A stretch of 64,000 nucleotides of DNA from Cryobacterium sp. Y57 (GCF_002929505.1 NZ_PJJL01000073.1:1-64000), one strand, 5' to 3'; shown: positions 47,601 to 59,148, numbered from the stretch's first letter. Numbers and translations are program-made. The notes: generated by a model from the letters alone, not told the origin.

Positions 47601-48131
47601 GCCGGAGACTGGAGCGAATCCAACGGCGTCGTCACGGCCGGCGGCATCGCGCTCGAAGCGAGCGAATTCGAGTTGACGCTCGAAGCGAACAACGTCGGCA
47701 CTGACGGCGGGACGGCCTTGGCGTTGTTGCCCGGTGGCGGGTTTGCGCTTCTCGCAACGAACACCACGCCCGAACTTGAAGCTGAGGGTTTCGCCCGCGA
47801 CCTGATTCGCGCCGTGCAGGACACCCGCAAGTCGGCTGGTTTTTCGGTGAGCGACCGCATCCGTCTCGATCTGGTCTTTCAGAGCGAAACGGATGCCGAA
47901 TCCTTCGACCTCGCCCTCGGGGTCGATGTGGCGGCCGAAACACTCGCCACGAGTTTCACCACTCATCGTCCGTCAACCGGGGAAATTCTTGCGGAGTTGC
48001 CGTCGGAGTGGCTCGAAGCTCGTGTCGGCGCTCCCGTCGAACACTACGTTCGGTTTGAAGCACACCACTATGTCAACCAGGGCGCCGTCATTGTGGCTGT
48101 CGCACGCGTGAACGGAGCCATCCTTGTCTGA
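44670..48131 (+). CDS. ileS: Isoleucyl-tRNA synthetase
   Basis: An 1153-aa class Ia synthetase. The HIGH motif reads HYGH near residue 74 ([10 protein letters not shown]) and KMSKS is [10 protein letters not shown] near 665; the CP1 editing domain lies between and a C-terminal anticodon-binding domain with an extra 200 residues follows. The length and HYGH resemble the eukaryote-like IleS type often present in actinobacteria. The start is TTG at 44670, 7 bases after AGGAG (44658-44662), inside the riboswitch region so that the SD sequence can be sequestered. An in-frame GTG at 44571 is in the leader and not likely used. Its last 8 bases overlap folC. Confidence 0.95.
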   Translation: MYPKKRNAPSGSTPLNSEPTPGANIVPSPNFPALEADILAFWKSDDTFQTSIDLREGAEEWTFYDGPPFANGLPHYGHLLTGYAKDLFPRFQTMRGKQVHRRFGWDTHGLPAELEAERKLGITDKSQIEEMGLAAFNAVARESVLEYTKDWEEYVTRQARWVDFDNDYKTLDITFMESVIWAFKQLHTKGLAYEGYRVLPYCWRDQTPLSNHELRMDDDVYKMRQDQTVTVTFPLIGAKAEALGLTAVRALAWTTTPWTLPTNFALAVGPEIVYAVVPAGPNGTPDAEVLREGNDSSDTSFLGSVEVLGAEYLIAIDLVGNYAKDLGYETAAEASAAVSRTVLGSELEGVSYDRLFDYYADASIWGTQNAWRILVADYVTTSDGTGIVHQAPAYGEEDQKIGEAAGIPVILSLDDGGKFLSDIPEVAGQLWSDANKPLTALLKANGRLLRQASYEHSYPHCWRCRNPLIYKAVSSWFVRVTDFRPRMVELNQEVNWVPENVKDGQFGKWIGNARDWSISRNRYWGSPIPVWKSDNPEYPRTDVYGSLDELAADFGARPTDLHRPYIDELTRPNPDDPTGQSTMRRITDVLDVWFDSGSMPFAQVHYPFENKDWFEAHNPADFIVEYIGQTRGWFYLLHVLSTALFDRPAFKNVVSHGIVLGNDGQKMSKSLRNYPDVNEVFDRDGADAMRWFLMSSPVLRGGNLVVTEEGIRESARQVMLPLWSTWYFFSLYANASGTGGATGSDARGYEAQWRTDSTDVLDRYLLAKTRDLIVGVTTDLEALDSTVAAARLRDFADVLTNWYVRRSRDRFWGGAAENATAHEAFDTLYTVLETVCRVTAPLLPLVTERIWQGLTGGRSVHLEDWPDATLFPADENLIVAMDQVRLISSTVLSLRKQASLRVRLPLTNLTVVTGNTAALSAFVGILRDEVNVKTVTLVELEDDSAAAYGVTSKLVVNARAAGPRLGKQVQHVIKAARAGDWSESNGVVTAGGIALEASEFELTLEANNVGTDGGTALALLPGGGFALLATNTTPELEAEGFARDLIRAVQDTRKSAGFSVSDRIRLDLVFQSETDAESFDLALGVDVAAETLATSFTTHRPSTGEILAELPSEWLEARVGAPVEHYVRFEAHHYVNQGAVIVAVARVNGAILV

Positions 48132-49587
48132 GAACGACACCCCCACCGACGGCGTACCCGACGACGACAGCACTGACTGGAAGAACATCACCGGGCGCGG
48201 CGACGATGAGGAGCCGATGAACCAGCCGGCTCCGCTGGACGCTTTTCGCGAAGCCGGCGACGCCGTGTTCGCTGAACTATTGCAGCGGGTGGGGGAGGCG
48301 CAGCCGCAGCCGCGCCTGGCCCCGACCCGGCGCGCCCTCGATTTTCTCGGCGACCCGCAAGGGTCGTACCCGATCATCCATGTGGCCGGGACGAACGGCA
48401 AGACCAGCACGAGCCGCTTGGTCGAGAGCATTGTTCGGGCCTACGGGCTGCGCACCGGCCTGCTGACCAGCCCGCACCTGGTGCGGCTGAACGAGCGCAT
48501 CGTCATTGACGGCGAGCCGATCAGCGACCAGATCCTCGCCGCTAACTGGGCCGACATCCAGCCCTACCTGCAGCTCGTCGACGCTGAACTCGACGCCGCC
48601 GGCGAAGTACCGCTGACCTTCTTCGAGGCGCTCACCGTGCTCGCGTACGCCTGCTTCGCTGACGCGCCGGTGGATGTGGCCGTGATTGAGGTCGGTATGG
48701 GCGGCGAGTGGGACTCCACCAACGTCGCCGACGGGCAGGTCGCGGTGTTCACTCCGATCGCGCTGGACCACACCCTGCGACTCGGCACGACCGTCGCCGA
48801 GATCGCCCGCACCAAGAGCGGCATCATCAAGCCGGCAGCCGCCGTTGTCTCCGCAGCGCAGAGCGCGGACGTGCAGGCCGAACTCAACCGTGCCGCCGAG
48901 CTGAGCGAGGCGACACTCGCTCGTGAGAACGAGGGCTTCGAACTGATTTCCAGTACCGTCGCTGTCGGCGGACAGGTCATCTCGGTGCGCGGTCTCGCCG
49001 GCACCTACACGGATCTGTTCCTGCCGCTCTACGGCACCCATCAGGCCCACAATGCGGCGCTTGCCATCGCTGCCGTCGAGTCGTTCCTCGGTGCGGGCAG
49101 CCAGGCGCTGGTCGGCGACCTGCTCGCCGAAGGCCTCGGCTCGGCGACTTCGCCCGGTCGGTTGCAACTCGTCGGCATCGAACCGACCGTGCTCGTAGAC
49201 GCCGCGCACAACCCGCACGGCGCCGGCGCTCTCGCCGCCGCCCTCGAGGACTACTTCGACTTCGATGAAATCGCCGTGGTTGTCGGGATTCTCGCCGACA
49301 AGGACGCCCAGGGCATCATCGCCGCCCTCGCCCCCCAGGTCGACCGGTTCTACGTCACGGAGCCGCACTCCGAACGCGCCGCGCGCATGGACGACCTCGC
49401 CGACAACATCGCCGAGTGGACGAGCGATGAGGTCACGTTTCGCTTCGACGACCTGGCCGGCGCGCTGGAGAGCGCGCGGGAGTGGGCCGCCGAGGCCCCC
49501 AAGCGTGCCGTGCTCGTCACCGGGTCGATCGTGCTCGTCGGCGAAGCGATCACCCTGGCGGCCGCCGGCGAATGGATGGAGAAATGA
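48124..49587 (+). CDS. folC: Bifunctional folylpolyglutamate synthase/dihydrofolate synthase
   Basis: A 487-aa Mur-ligase-like enzyme that adds glutamate to dihydropteroate and to folates. The P-loop [13 protein letters not shown] is near residue 86-98, the [11 protein letters not shown] loop and the DHTLRLG segment follow, and the C-terminal domain includes DAAHNPHG. The start is taken as TTG at 48124, which overlaps ileS by 8 bases and would couple translation; ATG at 48217 in the same frame, with GAGGAG close upstream, is a good alternative. It is in one operon with ileS, DUF4233 and ndk. Confidence 0.95.
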   Translation: MSENDTPTDGVPDDDSTDWKNITGRGDDEEPMNQPAPLDAFREAGDAVFAELLQRVGEAQPQPRLAPTRRALDFLGDPQGSYPIIHVAGTNGKTSTSRLVESIVRAYGLRTGLLTSPHLVRLNERIVIDGEPISDQILAANWADIQPYLQLVDAELDAAGEVPLTFFEALTVLAYACFADAPVDVAVIEVGMGGEWDSTNVADGQVAVFTPIALDHTLRLGTTVAEIARTKSGIIKPAAAVVSAAQSADVQAELNRAAELSEATLARENEGFELISSTVAVGGQVISVRGLAGTYTDLFLPLYGTHQAHNAALAIAAVESFLGAGSQALVGDLLAEGLGSATSPGRLQLVGIEPTVLVDAAHNPHGAGALAAALEDYFDFDEIAVVVGILADKDAQGIIAALAPQVDRFYVTEPHSERAARMDDLADNIAEWTSDEVTFRFDDLAGALESAREWAAEAPKRAVLVTGSIVLVGEAITLAAAGEWMEK

Positions 49588-50006
49588 GCTCCGTGGGCGC
49601 CGACGATGCCGACGCTGACCCGGGCGCAGGTCGGTTTCGCCGGTCGTCGGGCCCGCGCTCGGTCAAACGCTCGCTCGCTACCATCGTGCTCGGTTTCGAA
49701 ACCATCGTCGTGTTTCTCGGTGCGGTGGTCACCCTCGGGCTGGTCTCGGTGGCGACCGAGCCGGGTCCGGTCTCACCGCTGACTGTCATCATTGGCGGTG
49801 CGCTGCTCTGCCTGGCCATGGTCGTCCTGATTGCACTACTGCGTTTTCGCTGGTCCTACCCGATCGGCTGGCTGCTGCAGGCGGTCATCATCGCTACCGG
49901 GTTTATCACCCCGGCCATGTTTTTTGTTGGCGCCCTCTTTGCTGCCATGTGGACGTACTGCATGGTCACCGGCTCACGAATAGATCATCAGAAGGAGATT
50001 GAATGA
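49584..50006 (+). CDS. DUF4233 membrane protein
   Basis: A 140-aa integral membrane protein with about four helices (SLATIVLGFETIVVFLGAVVTLGLV, LTVIIGGALLCLAMVVLIALL, WLLQAVIIATGFITPAMFFV and a following segment). It matches the DUF4233 family placed between folC and ndk in actinobacteria. No enzyme motif is visible; a role in envelope or transport is inference only. It overlaps folC by the ATGA sequence and ndk by 4 bases, so it is translated with both. Confidence 0.88.
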   Translation: MSSVGADDADADPGAGRFRRSSGPRSVKRSLATIVLGFETIVVFLGAVVTLGLVSVATEPGPVSPLTVIIGGALLCLAMVVLIALLRFRWSYPIGWLLQAVIIATGFITPAMFFVGALFAAMWTYCMVTGSRIDHQKEIE

Positions 50007-50425
50007 ACACCACGGTCGAAGAAACCCTCGTTTTAGTCAAACCCGACGGCGTTGCCCGCAACCTGACCGGCGAGATCCTGCGACGCATCGAGGCCAAGGG
50101 ATACTCCTTGGTTGACGTGAAGCTGGTCGAGCCTGACCGCTCACTTCTCGCGGCACACTATGCCGAGCACGAGGGCAAACCATTCTTCGAGCCCCTCGTC
50201 GAATTCATGGAAAGTGGGCCCATCGTCGCGTTCCGCGTTGCAGGCAACCGGGTCGTCGAGGGGTTTCGCGCCCTGGCCGGCACGACCGACCCCACGACCG
50301 CCGCGCCCGGCACGATCCGCGGAGACCTCGGCCGTGACTGGGGCTCCAAAGTTCAGCAGAACCTCGTGCACGGCTCGGACTCGCCCGAGTCGGCCGCGCG
50401 TGAGCTCGCGCTCTGGTTCGACTGA
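50003..50425 (+). CDS. ndk: Nucleoside diphosphate kinase
   Basis: A 140-aa enzyme that transfers the gamma phosphate of ATP to NDPs, balancing nucleotide pools. The catalytic histidine is His123 in NLVHGSDSPESA, the signature region of the family. LVKPDGVARNLTGEILRRIEAKGYSLVDVKLV is the conserved N-terminal core. GAAGGAG precedes the ATG, which overlaps the DUF4233 stop. It is the last gene before a terminator. Confidence 0.96.
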   Translation: MNTTVEETLVLVKPDGVARNLTGEILRRIEAKGYSLVDVKLVEPDRSLLAAHYAEHEGKPFFEPLVEFMESGPIVAFRVAGNRVVEGFRALAGTTDPTTAAPGTIRGDLGRDWGSKVQQNLVHGSDSPESAARELALWFD

Positions 50426-50453
50426 CCGAACAGCATCCGGTAGGTACAGGATT

Positions 50454-50479
50454 GGCCCGTCTCATCCGTGAGGCGGGCC
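50454..50479. terminator. Terminator after ndk
   Basis: GGCCCG...CGGGCC with inner TCTCA/TGAG pairing and a 4-base loop lies 28 bases after ndk. It is followed by ACTCCTGTTT. It also faces the VKOR gene's 3' end, so it can work for both strands. Confidence 0.7.
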
Positions 50480-50500
50480 ACTCCTGTTTACACCAGCGCG

Positions 50501-51100
50501 TCACAGCCGATTCAACACGTCCATATTGACCTGCGCGACGATGAAGAACACGATGTAGCAGACGATGGTTATGACGAATATCCAGGAATACGCGGCGTCG
50601 GCCACGCGGCGTACGGATGCCCCACCGGGCAGATTGCCCACCGTGAAGTTGTACAGCGTCACAGCCAAAAAAGCCGGAATGGTCACCGCCCAGGTCACCA
50701 TGCACCACGGACACAGAACGTCAAGCACGAAAATACTCTGGGCGATCAGCCAGATCACGAAAACAATCGCGGCGAGCATGCCCACGTTCAGACCGATCCA
50801 GAACCAGCGGGCCAATTTGGCCCCGGCCAGAATGGCGACACCGATCGTGACAACCACGCTCCAGGCGACGAGCCCGATCAGCGGGTTCGGAAAGCCGAGC
50901 ACTGCGCCCTGGGGCGAGGCGAGGTTGGTCGCGCATCCGATCAGAACACTGAAGCTGCAATTCAATTGAGCGTTCGGATCCTCCAGCAGGTGGATCTTGT
51001 CGAGGGTGAGGGCGAATGCCGCTGCAAGTGCGATTAATCCGGCGATGATCAGGAAAATAGCCAGGCCGGTTGGACGCTGAGAACGCTCTGTCTGAGGCAC
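50501..51100 (-). CDS. Vitamin K epoxide reductase family protein
   Basis: A 199-aa protein with four to five membrane helices. The catalytic CxxC is CPWC in VLCPWCMVTW, and a second pair is in NCSFSVLIGC on a loop, which fits the bacterial VKOR fold that forms disulfides or recycles quinones by passing electrons to the quinone pool. There is no fused thioredoxin domain. The GTG at 51100 is chosen because CATAAT lies 7 bases upstream, suggesting a leaderless mRNA. It would supply oxidising equivalents to an exported DsbA-like partner; the DsbA-like protein in this window lacks a signal peptide. Confidence 0.85.
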   Translation of the reverse strand: MPQTERSQRPTGLAIFLIIAGLIALAAAFALTLDKIHLLEDPNAQLNCSFSVLIGCATNLASPQGAVLGFPNPLIGLVAWSVVVTIGVAILAGAKLARWFWIGLNVGMLAAIVFVIWLIAQSIFVLDVLCPWCMVTWAVTIPAFLAVTLYNFTVGNLPGGASVRRVADAAYSWIFVITIVCYIVFFIVAQVNMDVLNRL

Positions 51101-51107
51101 GCTTGCG

Positions 51108-51113
51108 ATTATG
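51108..51113 (-). promoter_or_regulatory. -10 box of the VKOR promoter
   Basis: On the minus strand CATAAT ends 7 bases before the GTG start of the VKOR gene. Confidence 0.5.
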
Positions 51114-51148
51114 CCACGCGTGCTGCGCGGGTTTGTGCGATTACATGC

Positions 51149-51401
51149 GATAATCACTGGTAGTCGTTGAGCCGCGCTCAAGCAGACGCCAAAGAAGCTT
51201 GCCTGGGCAACAGTCGCCCAGAATTAGGGTCCCACGATCCGAAGTATTTGCAGCCAGAGCACAGTCCCCGAACAGCAACAGGGGACAACGCCGGTTGCCG
51301 CAGTAAAAAAAGTTCGCGGAATCGTCACGAAGGTGACAATCCCGCACGAGAGAGTAACCGGTGGATGGCGCGGTCATCCACAACGGTCAAGGAGCGCACC
51401 A
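51149..51401 (+). promoter_or_regulatory. Promoter and structured 5' leader of the RNase E/G gene
   Basis: A GATAAT box with an upstream TGC at 51149-51154 starts a leader of about 240 bases without any gene. It contains three hairpins: CTGGGC/GCCCAG near 51204-51222, GTCCCC/GGGGAC at 51264-51286 and TGGATG/CATCCA at 51362-51380, the last one just before the AAGGAG ribosome binding site. Structured leaders allow RNase E to cleave its own message in other bacteria, so autoregulation is a fair inference. Confidence 0.5.
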
Positions 51402-54400
51402 GTGATGGTGGAAGACAACGAAAACAAAAAACGCAAGAGCCTGTTCGGCCCTCGCAAATCAACCCGGAAGGCGCCGGTCACCCGTTCAACAGCACCAGCG
51501 ATCGAGGCTCCGGCAGCGTCAGTGACCGCTGAGCCTGCAACCGCTGAACCTATACCCGCCAAGACAACCATCGCGGAGTACAACAACGTCACCGGAGCGC
51601 AGCAGATGACCGGCGTCACGTCCGCAAACGACACGGCGAGCGACGGATCAGTCGCGCCGGCAGCGACACCCGTACGCCCGTCGTTGTCTCTATTGTTCCA
51701 AGCGCCGGAAATTCTGCCGATGATGGCACGCACGGGTATCCGCTCGGCGCAGGAGTCGCACCAGCAAGAACGCGATCTGGATGACGACGAGGAAGAAGAG
51801 GCGACGACGGTTCGGCGTCGAGCCCGTCGGCGCACCGGCGACGAAAACAGATCAGGCTCCGACGACCCCGCCAACACGGTGGTCAAGGTGCGCGCCCCGC
51901 GCGAACCCGAACTCATCACCGAACCTCAGCGCATCAAGGGGTCAACCCGGCTCGAAGCAAAGAAGCAGCGTCGCCGCGACGGCCGTGACGCCGGCCGTCG
52001 CCGCCCGGTTATCACGGAGGCAGAGTTTCTCGCCCGTCGTGAGTCCGTCGACCGCCTCATGGTCGTGCGCGCCAAGCACAATAAAATCCAGATTGGTGTG
52101 CTTGAAGACGGCGTGCTGGTCGAGCACTACGTCGCCAAGAACCAGGACGCCTCCCTCATCGGCAACGTCTACCTCGGGCGGGTGCAGAACGTGCTCCCGA
52201 GCATGGAAGCCGCCTTCGTCGATATTGGGCGTGGCCGCAACGCTGTGCTCTACTCCGGTGAAGTCGACTGGGATGCTGCCGCCGAGAACTCCGGCAGCAA
52301 CAATCAAGCCCGCCGCATCGAGCTCGCGCTCAAGCCCGGCGACAAGGTGCTCGTGCAGGTCACGAAAGACCCGATCGGGCACAAGGGTGCCCGCCTCACC
52401 AGCCAGGTCTCCCTGCCTGGCCGCTACCTCGTCTATGTACCCAACGGTTCGATGAACGGCATCAGCCGCAAGCTTCCTGACACCGAACGCGCCCGCCTGA
52501 AGAAGATTCTCAAGGAGGTCCTCCCCGACAACGTTGGCGTGATCGTGCGCACCGCTGCTGAGGGCGCGACCGATGAGCAGCTCACTGTCGATGTCAACCG
52601 GCTTCGTGAGCAGTGGGCGCACATCGCTGAGCAGGTCGAGTCCGCGCAGGCGCCCGCCGAACTGCACAGCGAGCCCGACCTGCTCGTCAAAATCGTTCGG
52701 GACGTCTTCAACGAAGACTTCCAGCGCATGGTCGTGGCCGGCCCCGACGTGCGGTCCACGATTGAGACGTACCTGAGCCAGGTCGCTCCCGATCTGCTCG
52801 AGCGCATTGAAACCTACGAGGGCGAGATTGATTCCTTCGATCAGTTCCGCATCTCGGAGCAGATCGAAAAGGCCCTCGACCGCAAGGTCTGGTTGCCGTC
52901 CGGCGGATCCCTCGTGATCGACCGCACCGAGGCCATGACCGTTGTCGATGTCAACACCGGCAAGTTTGTTGGCAGCGGGGGAAACCTCGAAGAGACCGTC
53001 ACCAAGAACAACCTTGAAGCGGCTGAAGAGATCGTGCGCCAGCTGCGCCTGCGCGATATCGGCGGCATTATCGTGGTCGACTTCATCGACATGGTGCTCG
53101 AGTCCAACCGCGACCTCGTGTCGCGCCGGCTGATCGAATGCCTCAGTCGAGACCGCACCAAGCACCAGGTGGCCGAGGTCACCTCGCTCGGGCTCGTTCA
53201 GATGACGCGCAAAAAGCTCGGCCTCGGACTGTTGGAATCGTTCAGCGAAGACTGTGAGTCCTGCGCCGGACGCGGCATCATCGTGCACCACGACCCGGTC
53301 ACCAAACACCGCCAGACCGCGCAGCCGCCGCAGGAACGCCGTCCGCGCGCCAAGGGCGGCAGCAATGCGGCGGGCGCCAACGGTGGAGGAAACAACGGTG
53401 TGGGAAACGGCCGTGACAATTCGGGCCAGCGCGACGGTTTCAACCGCGACGCGCACTCCGGCAGCAGCGCCGGGTTCGACGCGCCGAAAAGCGGTCAGGG
53501 CACCCACGGCATCACGGAGGACGCCAAGCAGGCCCTCGCGCTGATCGCTGCTCGTACCATCACCCGCACCGGCTCCATCGCGATCATCCCAGCTTCGGAT
53601 ACGCGGGCAGCGGATGCTGGTGCAGCGAAGGTCGTACCGGTCACCACCGGTACTGCCAGCACCGGCACTGCCAGCGCCGAGGCTGTCACTATCGAGGCTG
53701 TCAGCACCGAGTTGGCTGGCACGGAGTTGGCTGGAATCGTACCGGCTGGCACGCTGCCGGCTGGCGATGGACCCGCCAGCACCGAGGCGGTCGAACCGAC
53801 GAACACCGAGCGTTCACGAGGCCGTCAGTCGCGATCGCGCGGTCAGGGCGGGCGCGGTCAGCAGTCGCGGTCCGAACAAGCTCGTGCCCGTCAGGCCAGT
53901 ACGGAACAGGCCAGTACGGAACAGGCCAGTACGGAACAGGCCAGTACGGAACAGGCCAGTACGGAACAGGCCAGTACGGAACAGGCCAGTACGGAACAGG
54001 CCAGTACGGAACAGGCCAGTACGGAACAGGCCAGTACGGAACAGGCCAGTACGGAACAGGCCAGTACGGAACAGGCCAGTACGGAACAGGCCAGTACGGA
54101 ACAGGCCAGTACGGAACAGGCCAGTACGGAACAGGCCAGTACGGAACAGGCCAGTACGGAACAGGCCAGTACGGAACAGGCCAGTACGGAACAGGCCAGT
54201 ACGGAACAGGCCAGTACGGAACAGGCCAGTACGGAACAGGCCAGTACGGAACAGGCCAGTACGGAACAGGCCAGTACGGAACAGGCCAGTACGGAACAGG
54301 CCAGTACGGAACAGGCCAGTACGGAACAGGCCAGTACGGAACAGGCCAGTACGGAACAGGCCAGTACGGAACAGGCCAGTACGGAACAGGCCAGTACGGA

Positions 54401-54983
54401 ACAGGCCAGTACGGAACAGGCCAGTACGGAACAGGCCAGTACGGAACAGGCCAGTACGGAACAGGCCAGTACGGAACAGACGGGCGCTGAGCTGGGGAAC
54501 ATCGGTCAGACCAACACGGGACAGACCAACACGGAACAGGTCGACGCAGCCGTATTGGCTACGCCGGGTACCGAGCCGGTCGTCGGCACCGTCACCACTG
54601 CTGGGGCGCCCCGCACCCGCGGTGGTCGCAGCGCCCTGCCGGCTGGGGCGCCGGCTGTGCAGTCGCCCGTGCAGTCGCCTGTCGCCGTGCCGTCACTCGT
54701 GGACGTGCAGTCACTCGCAGCCGATATAGCGGAGTCTGTCGATATCCTCGACATTCCGGTGAAGAAGGCGTCGCGTACCGCGGGGCGCCCCAGTAAGCAG
54801 GTCACTGACCAGCTGCTGGACTCGGTGTTGGATTCGCTACCCGAGCCGAAACTTCCCGGTCAGGGACGTGCGCGCAGCCGCCGCGTCACGACCGCTGGAG
54901 GTTCTGGTGGGCAGGCCATTCTGACCAAGACGGGTACGGCGACGTCCGCTTCGGCACCGAGCCAGTTGCCGCCGGGTGAATAG
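51402..54983 (+). CDS. rne: Ribonuclease E/G family protein with long disordered, repeat-bearing tail
   Basis: An 1193-aa endoribonuclease that cuts 5'-monophosphorylated AU-rich RNA and matures rRNA and tRNA. Residues 1-200 are a charged extension; the S1/RNase H-like core begins with GNVYLGRVQNVLPSMEAAFVD near residue 250. The catalytic Mg2+ site is around DVNTGKFVGSG near 516 and IVVDFIDM. The zinc-link CESCAGRG near 617 joins subunits. Residues 650-1193 are low-complexity; residues 831-1025 are 39 identical QASTE pentapeptides. GTG at 51402 follows AAGGAG by 7 bases; ATG at 51405 is also possible. In actinobacteria the tails scaffold degradosome partners. Confidence 0.95.
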   Translation: MMVEDNENKKRKSLFGPRKSTRKAPVTRSTAPAIEAPAASVTAEPATAEPIPAKTTIAEYNNVTGAQQMTGVTSANDTASDGSVAPAATPVRPSLSLLFQAPEILPMMARTGIRSAQESHQQERDLDDDEEEEATTVRRRARRRTGDENRSGSDDPANTVVKVRAPREPELITEPQRIKGSTRLEAKKQRRRDGRDAGRRRPVITEAEFLARRESVDRLMVVRAKHNKIQIGVLEDGVLVEHYVAKNQDASLIGNVYLGRVQNVLPSMEAAFVDIGRGRNAVLYSGEVDWDAAAENSGSNNQARRIELALKPGDKVLVQVTKDPIGHKGARLTSQVSLPGRYLVYVPNGSMNGISRKLPDTERARLKKILKEVLPDNVGVIVRTAAEGATDEQLTVDVNRLREQWAHIAEQVESAQAPAELHSEPDLLVKIVRDVFNEDFQRMVVAGPDVRSTIETYLSQVAPDLLERIETYEGEIDSFDQFRISEQIEKALDRKVWLPSGGSLVIDRTEAMTVVDVNTGKFVGSGGNLEETVTKNNLEAAEEIVRQLRLRDIGGIIVVDFIDMVLESNRDLVSRRLIECLSRDRTKHQVAEVTSLGLVQMTRKKLGLGLLESFSEDCESCAGRGIIVHHDPVTKHRQTAQPPQERRPRAKGGSNAAGANGGGNNGVGNGRDNSGQRDGFNRDAHSGSSAGFDAPKSGQGTHGITEDAKQALALIAARTITRTGSIAIIPASDTRAADAGAAKVVPVTTGTASTGTASAEAVTIEAVSTELAGTELAGIVPAGTLPAGDGPASTEAVEPTNTERSRGRQSRSRGQGGRGQQSRSEQARARQASTEQASTEQASTEQASTEQASTEQASTEQASTEQASTEQASTEQASTEQASTEQASTEQASTEQASTEQASTEQASTEQASTEQASTEQASTEQASTEQASTEQASTEQASTEQASTEQASTEQASTEQASTEQASTEQASTEQASTEQASTEQASTEQASTEQASTEQASTEQASTEQASTEQASTEQASTEQTGAELGNIGQTNTGQTNTEQVDAAVLATPGTEPVVGTVTTAGAPRTRGGRSALPAGAPAVQSPVQSPVAVPSLVDVQSLAADIAESVDILDIPVKKASRTAGRPSKQVTDQLLDSVLDSLPEPKLPGQGRARSRRVTTAGGSGGQAILTKTGTATSASAPSQLPPGE
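53892..54476. repeat. 39 identical copies of a 15-bp tandem repeat inside rne
   Basis: CAGGCCAGTACGGAA repeats 39 times without a single base change (585 bp), encoding QASTE 39 times. The following bases decay (CAGACGGGCGCT ...), and nearby segments GQTNTGQTNTEQ look like older diverged units. Perfect identity suggests recent slippage expansion. No stop occurs in any of the six reading frames of the unit. Confidence 0.97.
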
Positions 54984-55212
54984 GCCGCGGCGCCAAATCA
55001 GGCGATAACGTAATCGGTCCGTAGCTCTCTGCTGGGGCGATAGCCTGTCGGCCTTGCCCAGGGGACCCGATCGCCATTATCACCATGCAGCGGGCCGTCG
55101 GCTGGGGCTGCCACATCCTCGTGGCACACCAGCCGGTTCGCCGCGCCGCGCCGCGCCGCGACGGGCTCGTGCTCGGGTTCGACGCTCCGTGAGTAGGCGG
55201 GAAGCAGTGTGC

Positions 55213-55485
55213 TTATTCGAAGCGCCGTTCTCGAGCCGTCACACGCAGCCCGCTGGAGCGTAACCGCTCGATCATCTCGCGAAAGCCCACCGGGAGTGCC
55301 CCGGCGGCGACCAGGTCGGCGTAGCGAGCTTCTGGGACGTCGTAGTGGTCACGGTCGAAACCACGTCGCGGAATGCCGGCTGCGGCCGCGAAAGCGTGCA
55401 ATTCGTCAAGATTTGAATCACTCACGAGGTGTGCCCACACTGTTCCGTGCGCCGGCCAGCTAGGCTGGTCGATAAGTATTGCCAT
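55213..55485 (-). CDS. DUF4031 domain protein
   Basis: A 90-aa protein whose whole length fits DUF4031 as I remember it: ILIDQPSWPAHGTVWAHLVSD at the N-terminus, LHAFAAAAGIPRRGFDRDHYDVPEARY and GAREVSSREL-like FREMIERLRSSGLRV. Function is unknown, but conserved Asp, His and Arg residues suggest an active or nucleotide site. The ATG at 55485 is supported by TAGACT exactly 6 bases upstream, a leaderless arrangement. It is convergent with rne over a 229-base gap that shows no clear gene. Confidence 0.85.
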   Translation of the reverse strand: MAILIDQPSWPAHGTVWAHLVSDSNLDELHAFAAAAGIPRRGFDRDHYDVPEARYADLVAAGALPVGFREMIERLRSSGLRVTARERRFE

Positions 55486-55491
55486 GATTGA

Positions 55492-55497
55492 AGTCTA
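55492..55497 (-). promoter_or_regulatory. -10 box of a leaderless promoter
   Basis: On the minus strand TAGACT ends exactly 6 bases before the ATG of the DUF4031 gene. Confidence 0.6.
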
Positions 55498-55547
55498 TGA
55501 GCCGCACTGGTTCAGACACCGTGGTTCAGACACGCCGCGCCATTGGT

Positions 55548-55576
55548 TTGACCACGGGTAGCGGATCAGGTAAAGT
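55548..55576 (+). promoter_or_regulatory. Promoter of the rplU-rpmA operon
   Basis: TTGACC and TAAAGT are separated by exactly 17 bases, giving a good housekeeping promoter. Transcription would start at about 55583, 129 bases before the rplU start. Confidence 0.75.
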
Positions 55577-55582
55577 CAACCC

Positions 55583-55711
55583 TTGGTGTGCGTTAGGCAA
55601 TATCAACGCAAACACCATGATTTTCTGAGTGCTCTGGGCCAACCGGTCCGGCCATGCAGCAAATTTCCAGATTCGGAGTCTTTTGGGGCTCCCCAACGAT
55701 TGGTACGTAAA
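55583..55711 (+). promoter_or_regulatory. Structured rplU leader
   Basis: The 129-base leader contains GGCC...GGCC and the perfect hairpin TTGGGG-CT-CCCCAA at 55683-55696, which lies 15 bases before the rplU start. No clear ribosome binding site precedes the GTG. L21 leaders are autoregulatory in other bacteria, so this may be a protein-binding leader; it is unproven. Confidence 0.5.
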
Positions 55712-56020
55712 GTGGTTTACGCAGTTGTGCGCGCCGGAGGGCGGCAGGAGAAGGTAGAGGTCGGTACCATCGTGACGATGGACCGAATCAAGGCTGACAA
55801 GGACGGCAACGTCGAGCTGGCCGCCGTGCTTCTCGTCGACGGCGACAAGATCACCTCTGACTCTACGTCGCTGGCCAAGATCAAGGTCACTGCCGAGGTT
55901 TTGAACAACCTTCGCGGTCCGAAGATCGTCATCCAGAAGTTCAAGAACAAGACCGGGTACAAGAAGCGTCAGGGGCACCGTCAGGAGCTCACTCGCGTTC
56001 AGGTTACCGGCATCGCCTAG
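55712..56020 (+). CDS. rplU: 50S ribosomal protein L21
   Basis: A 102-aa ribosomal protein of the 50S subunit. The N-terminus [24 protein letters not shown] and the C-terminal [26 protein letters not shown] are standard. The GTG at 55712 gives the family start; the open frame upstream is leader. It is followed by rpmA after 18 bases, the usual pair. No obvious SD sequence is present, unusual for a highly expressed gene. Confidence 0.95.
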   Translation: MVYAVVRAGGRQEKVEVGTIVTMDRIKADKDGNVELAAVLLVDGDKITSDSTSLAKIKVTAEVLNNLRGPKIVIQKFKNKTGYKKRQGHRQELTRVQVTGIA

Positions 56021-56038
56021 GCCTGAGGAGATAGACAG

Positions 56039-56296
56039 ATGGCACACAAAAAAGGTGCGAGTTCCACTCGCAACGGTCGCGACTCGAACGCTCAGCGCCT
56101 CGGCGTAAAGCGCTTCGGAGGTCAGGTTGTCGGCGCGGGCGAGATCATCGTTCGTCAGCGCGGCACGCACTTCCACCCCGGCATCAACGTCGGTCGTGGC
56201 GGAGACGACACGCTCTTCGCCCTTGAGGCTGGCTCCGTGCAGTTCGGCGCCAAGGGTGGCCGCAAGGTCATCAACATTGTGGTCGCAGCCGCGTAG
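56039..56296 (+). CDS. rpmA: 50S ribosomal protein L27
   Basis: An 85-aa protein of the 50S subunit whose N-terminus reaches the peptidyl-transferase centre. [29 protein letters not shown] is the typical start and needs no processing. GGAG is 8 bases before the ATG. It is co-transcribed with rplU and followed by a strong terminator. Confidence 0.97.
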   Translation: MAHKKGASSTRNGRDSNAQRLGVKRFGGQVVGAGEIIVRQRGTHFHPGINVGRGGDDTLFALEAGSVQFGAKGGRKVINIVVAAA

Positions 56297-56326
56297 GTTT
56301 CCACAGCATAATATTTTTTAGCACAG

Positions 56327-56364
56327 CGTCAGGGCGGGCTTCGGTCCGCCCTGACGTGTTTGTC
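56327..56364 (+). terminator. Strong terminator after rpmA
   Basis: CGTCAGGGCGG and CCGCCCTGACG are perfect 11-bp arms around an 8-base loop, followed by TGTTTGT. It ends the rplU-rpmA unit. Confidence 0.9.
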
Positions 56365-56433
56365 CGTGACAGATTTGATTACCGCACCTAGTTTCATAGC
56401 ACCGTGTTTTGAAGCACTTCTTGCGCCACCTGA

Positions 56434-58976
<2,543 letters not shown>

Positions 58977-59148
58977 TGAAGTGGGGGCAGGCGCACTGTT
59001 TCTACTTACGGGTACCCTTTTGGGGGCGTCAACGTGATCGGCCTCATGCGTGACGATTCTGCTTCCCCTCAGTTAGATGCTCTTCGGACGCTACCGGGCA
59101 GCGTGCAGCGGTGAAAAACGTTCGCTGCATTCGGTAAGCTGCCACTAA

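Noticed and set aside
53892..54476. A CRISPR array
   Set aside because: The units are contiguous with no spacers and sit inside a coding frame.
53891..54502. A long open frame on the minus strand and a second one on the plus strand through the repeat array
   Set aside because: The 15-bp unit contains no stop in any frame, so these are shadows of the repeat inside rne.
55085..55192. A 35-residue open segment between rne and the DUF4031 gene
   Set aside because: No start signal, and the residues suggest at most a remnant of an unidentified gene; too short to support.
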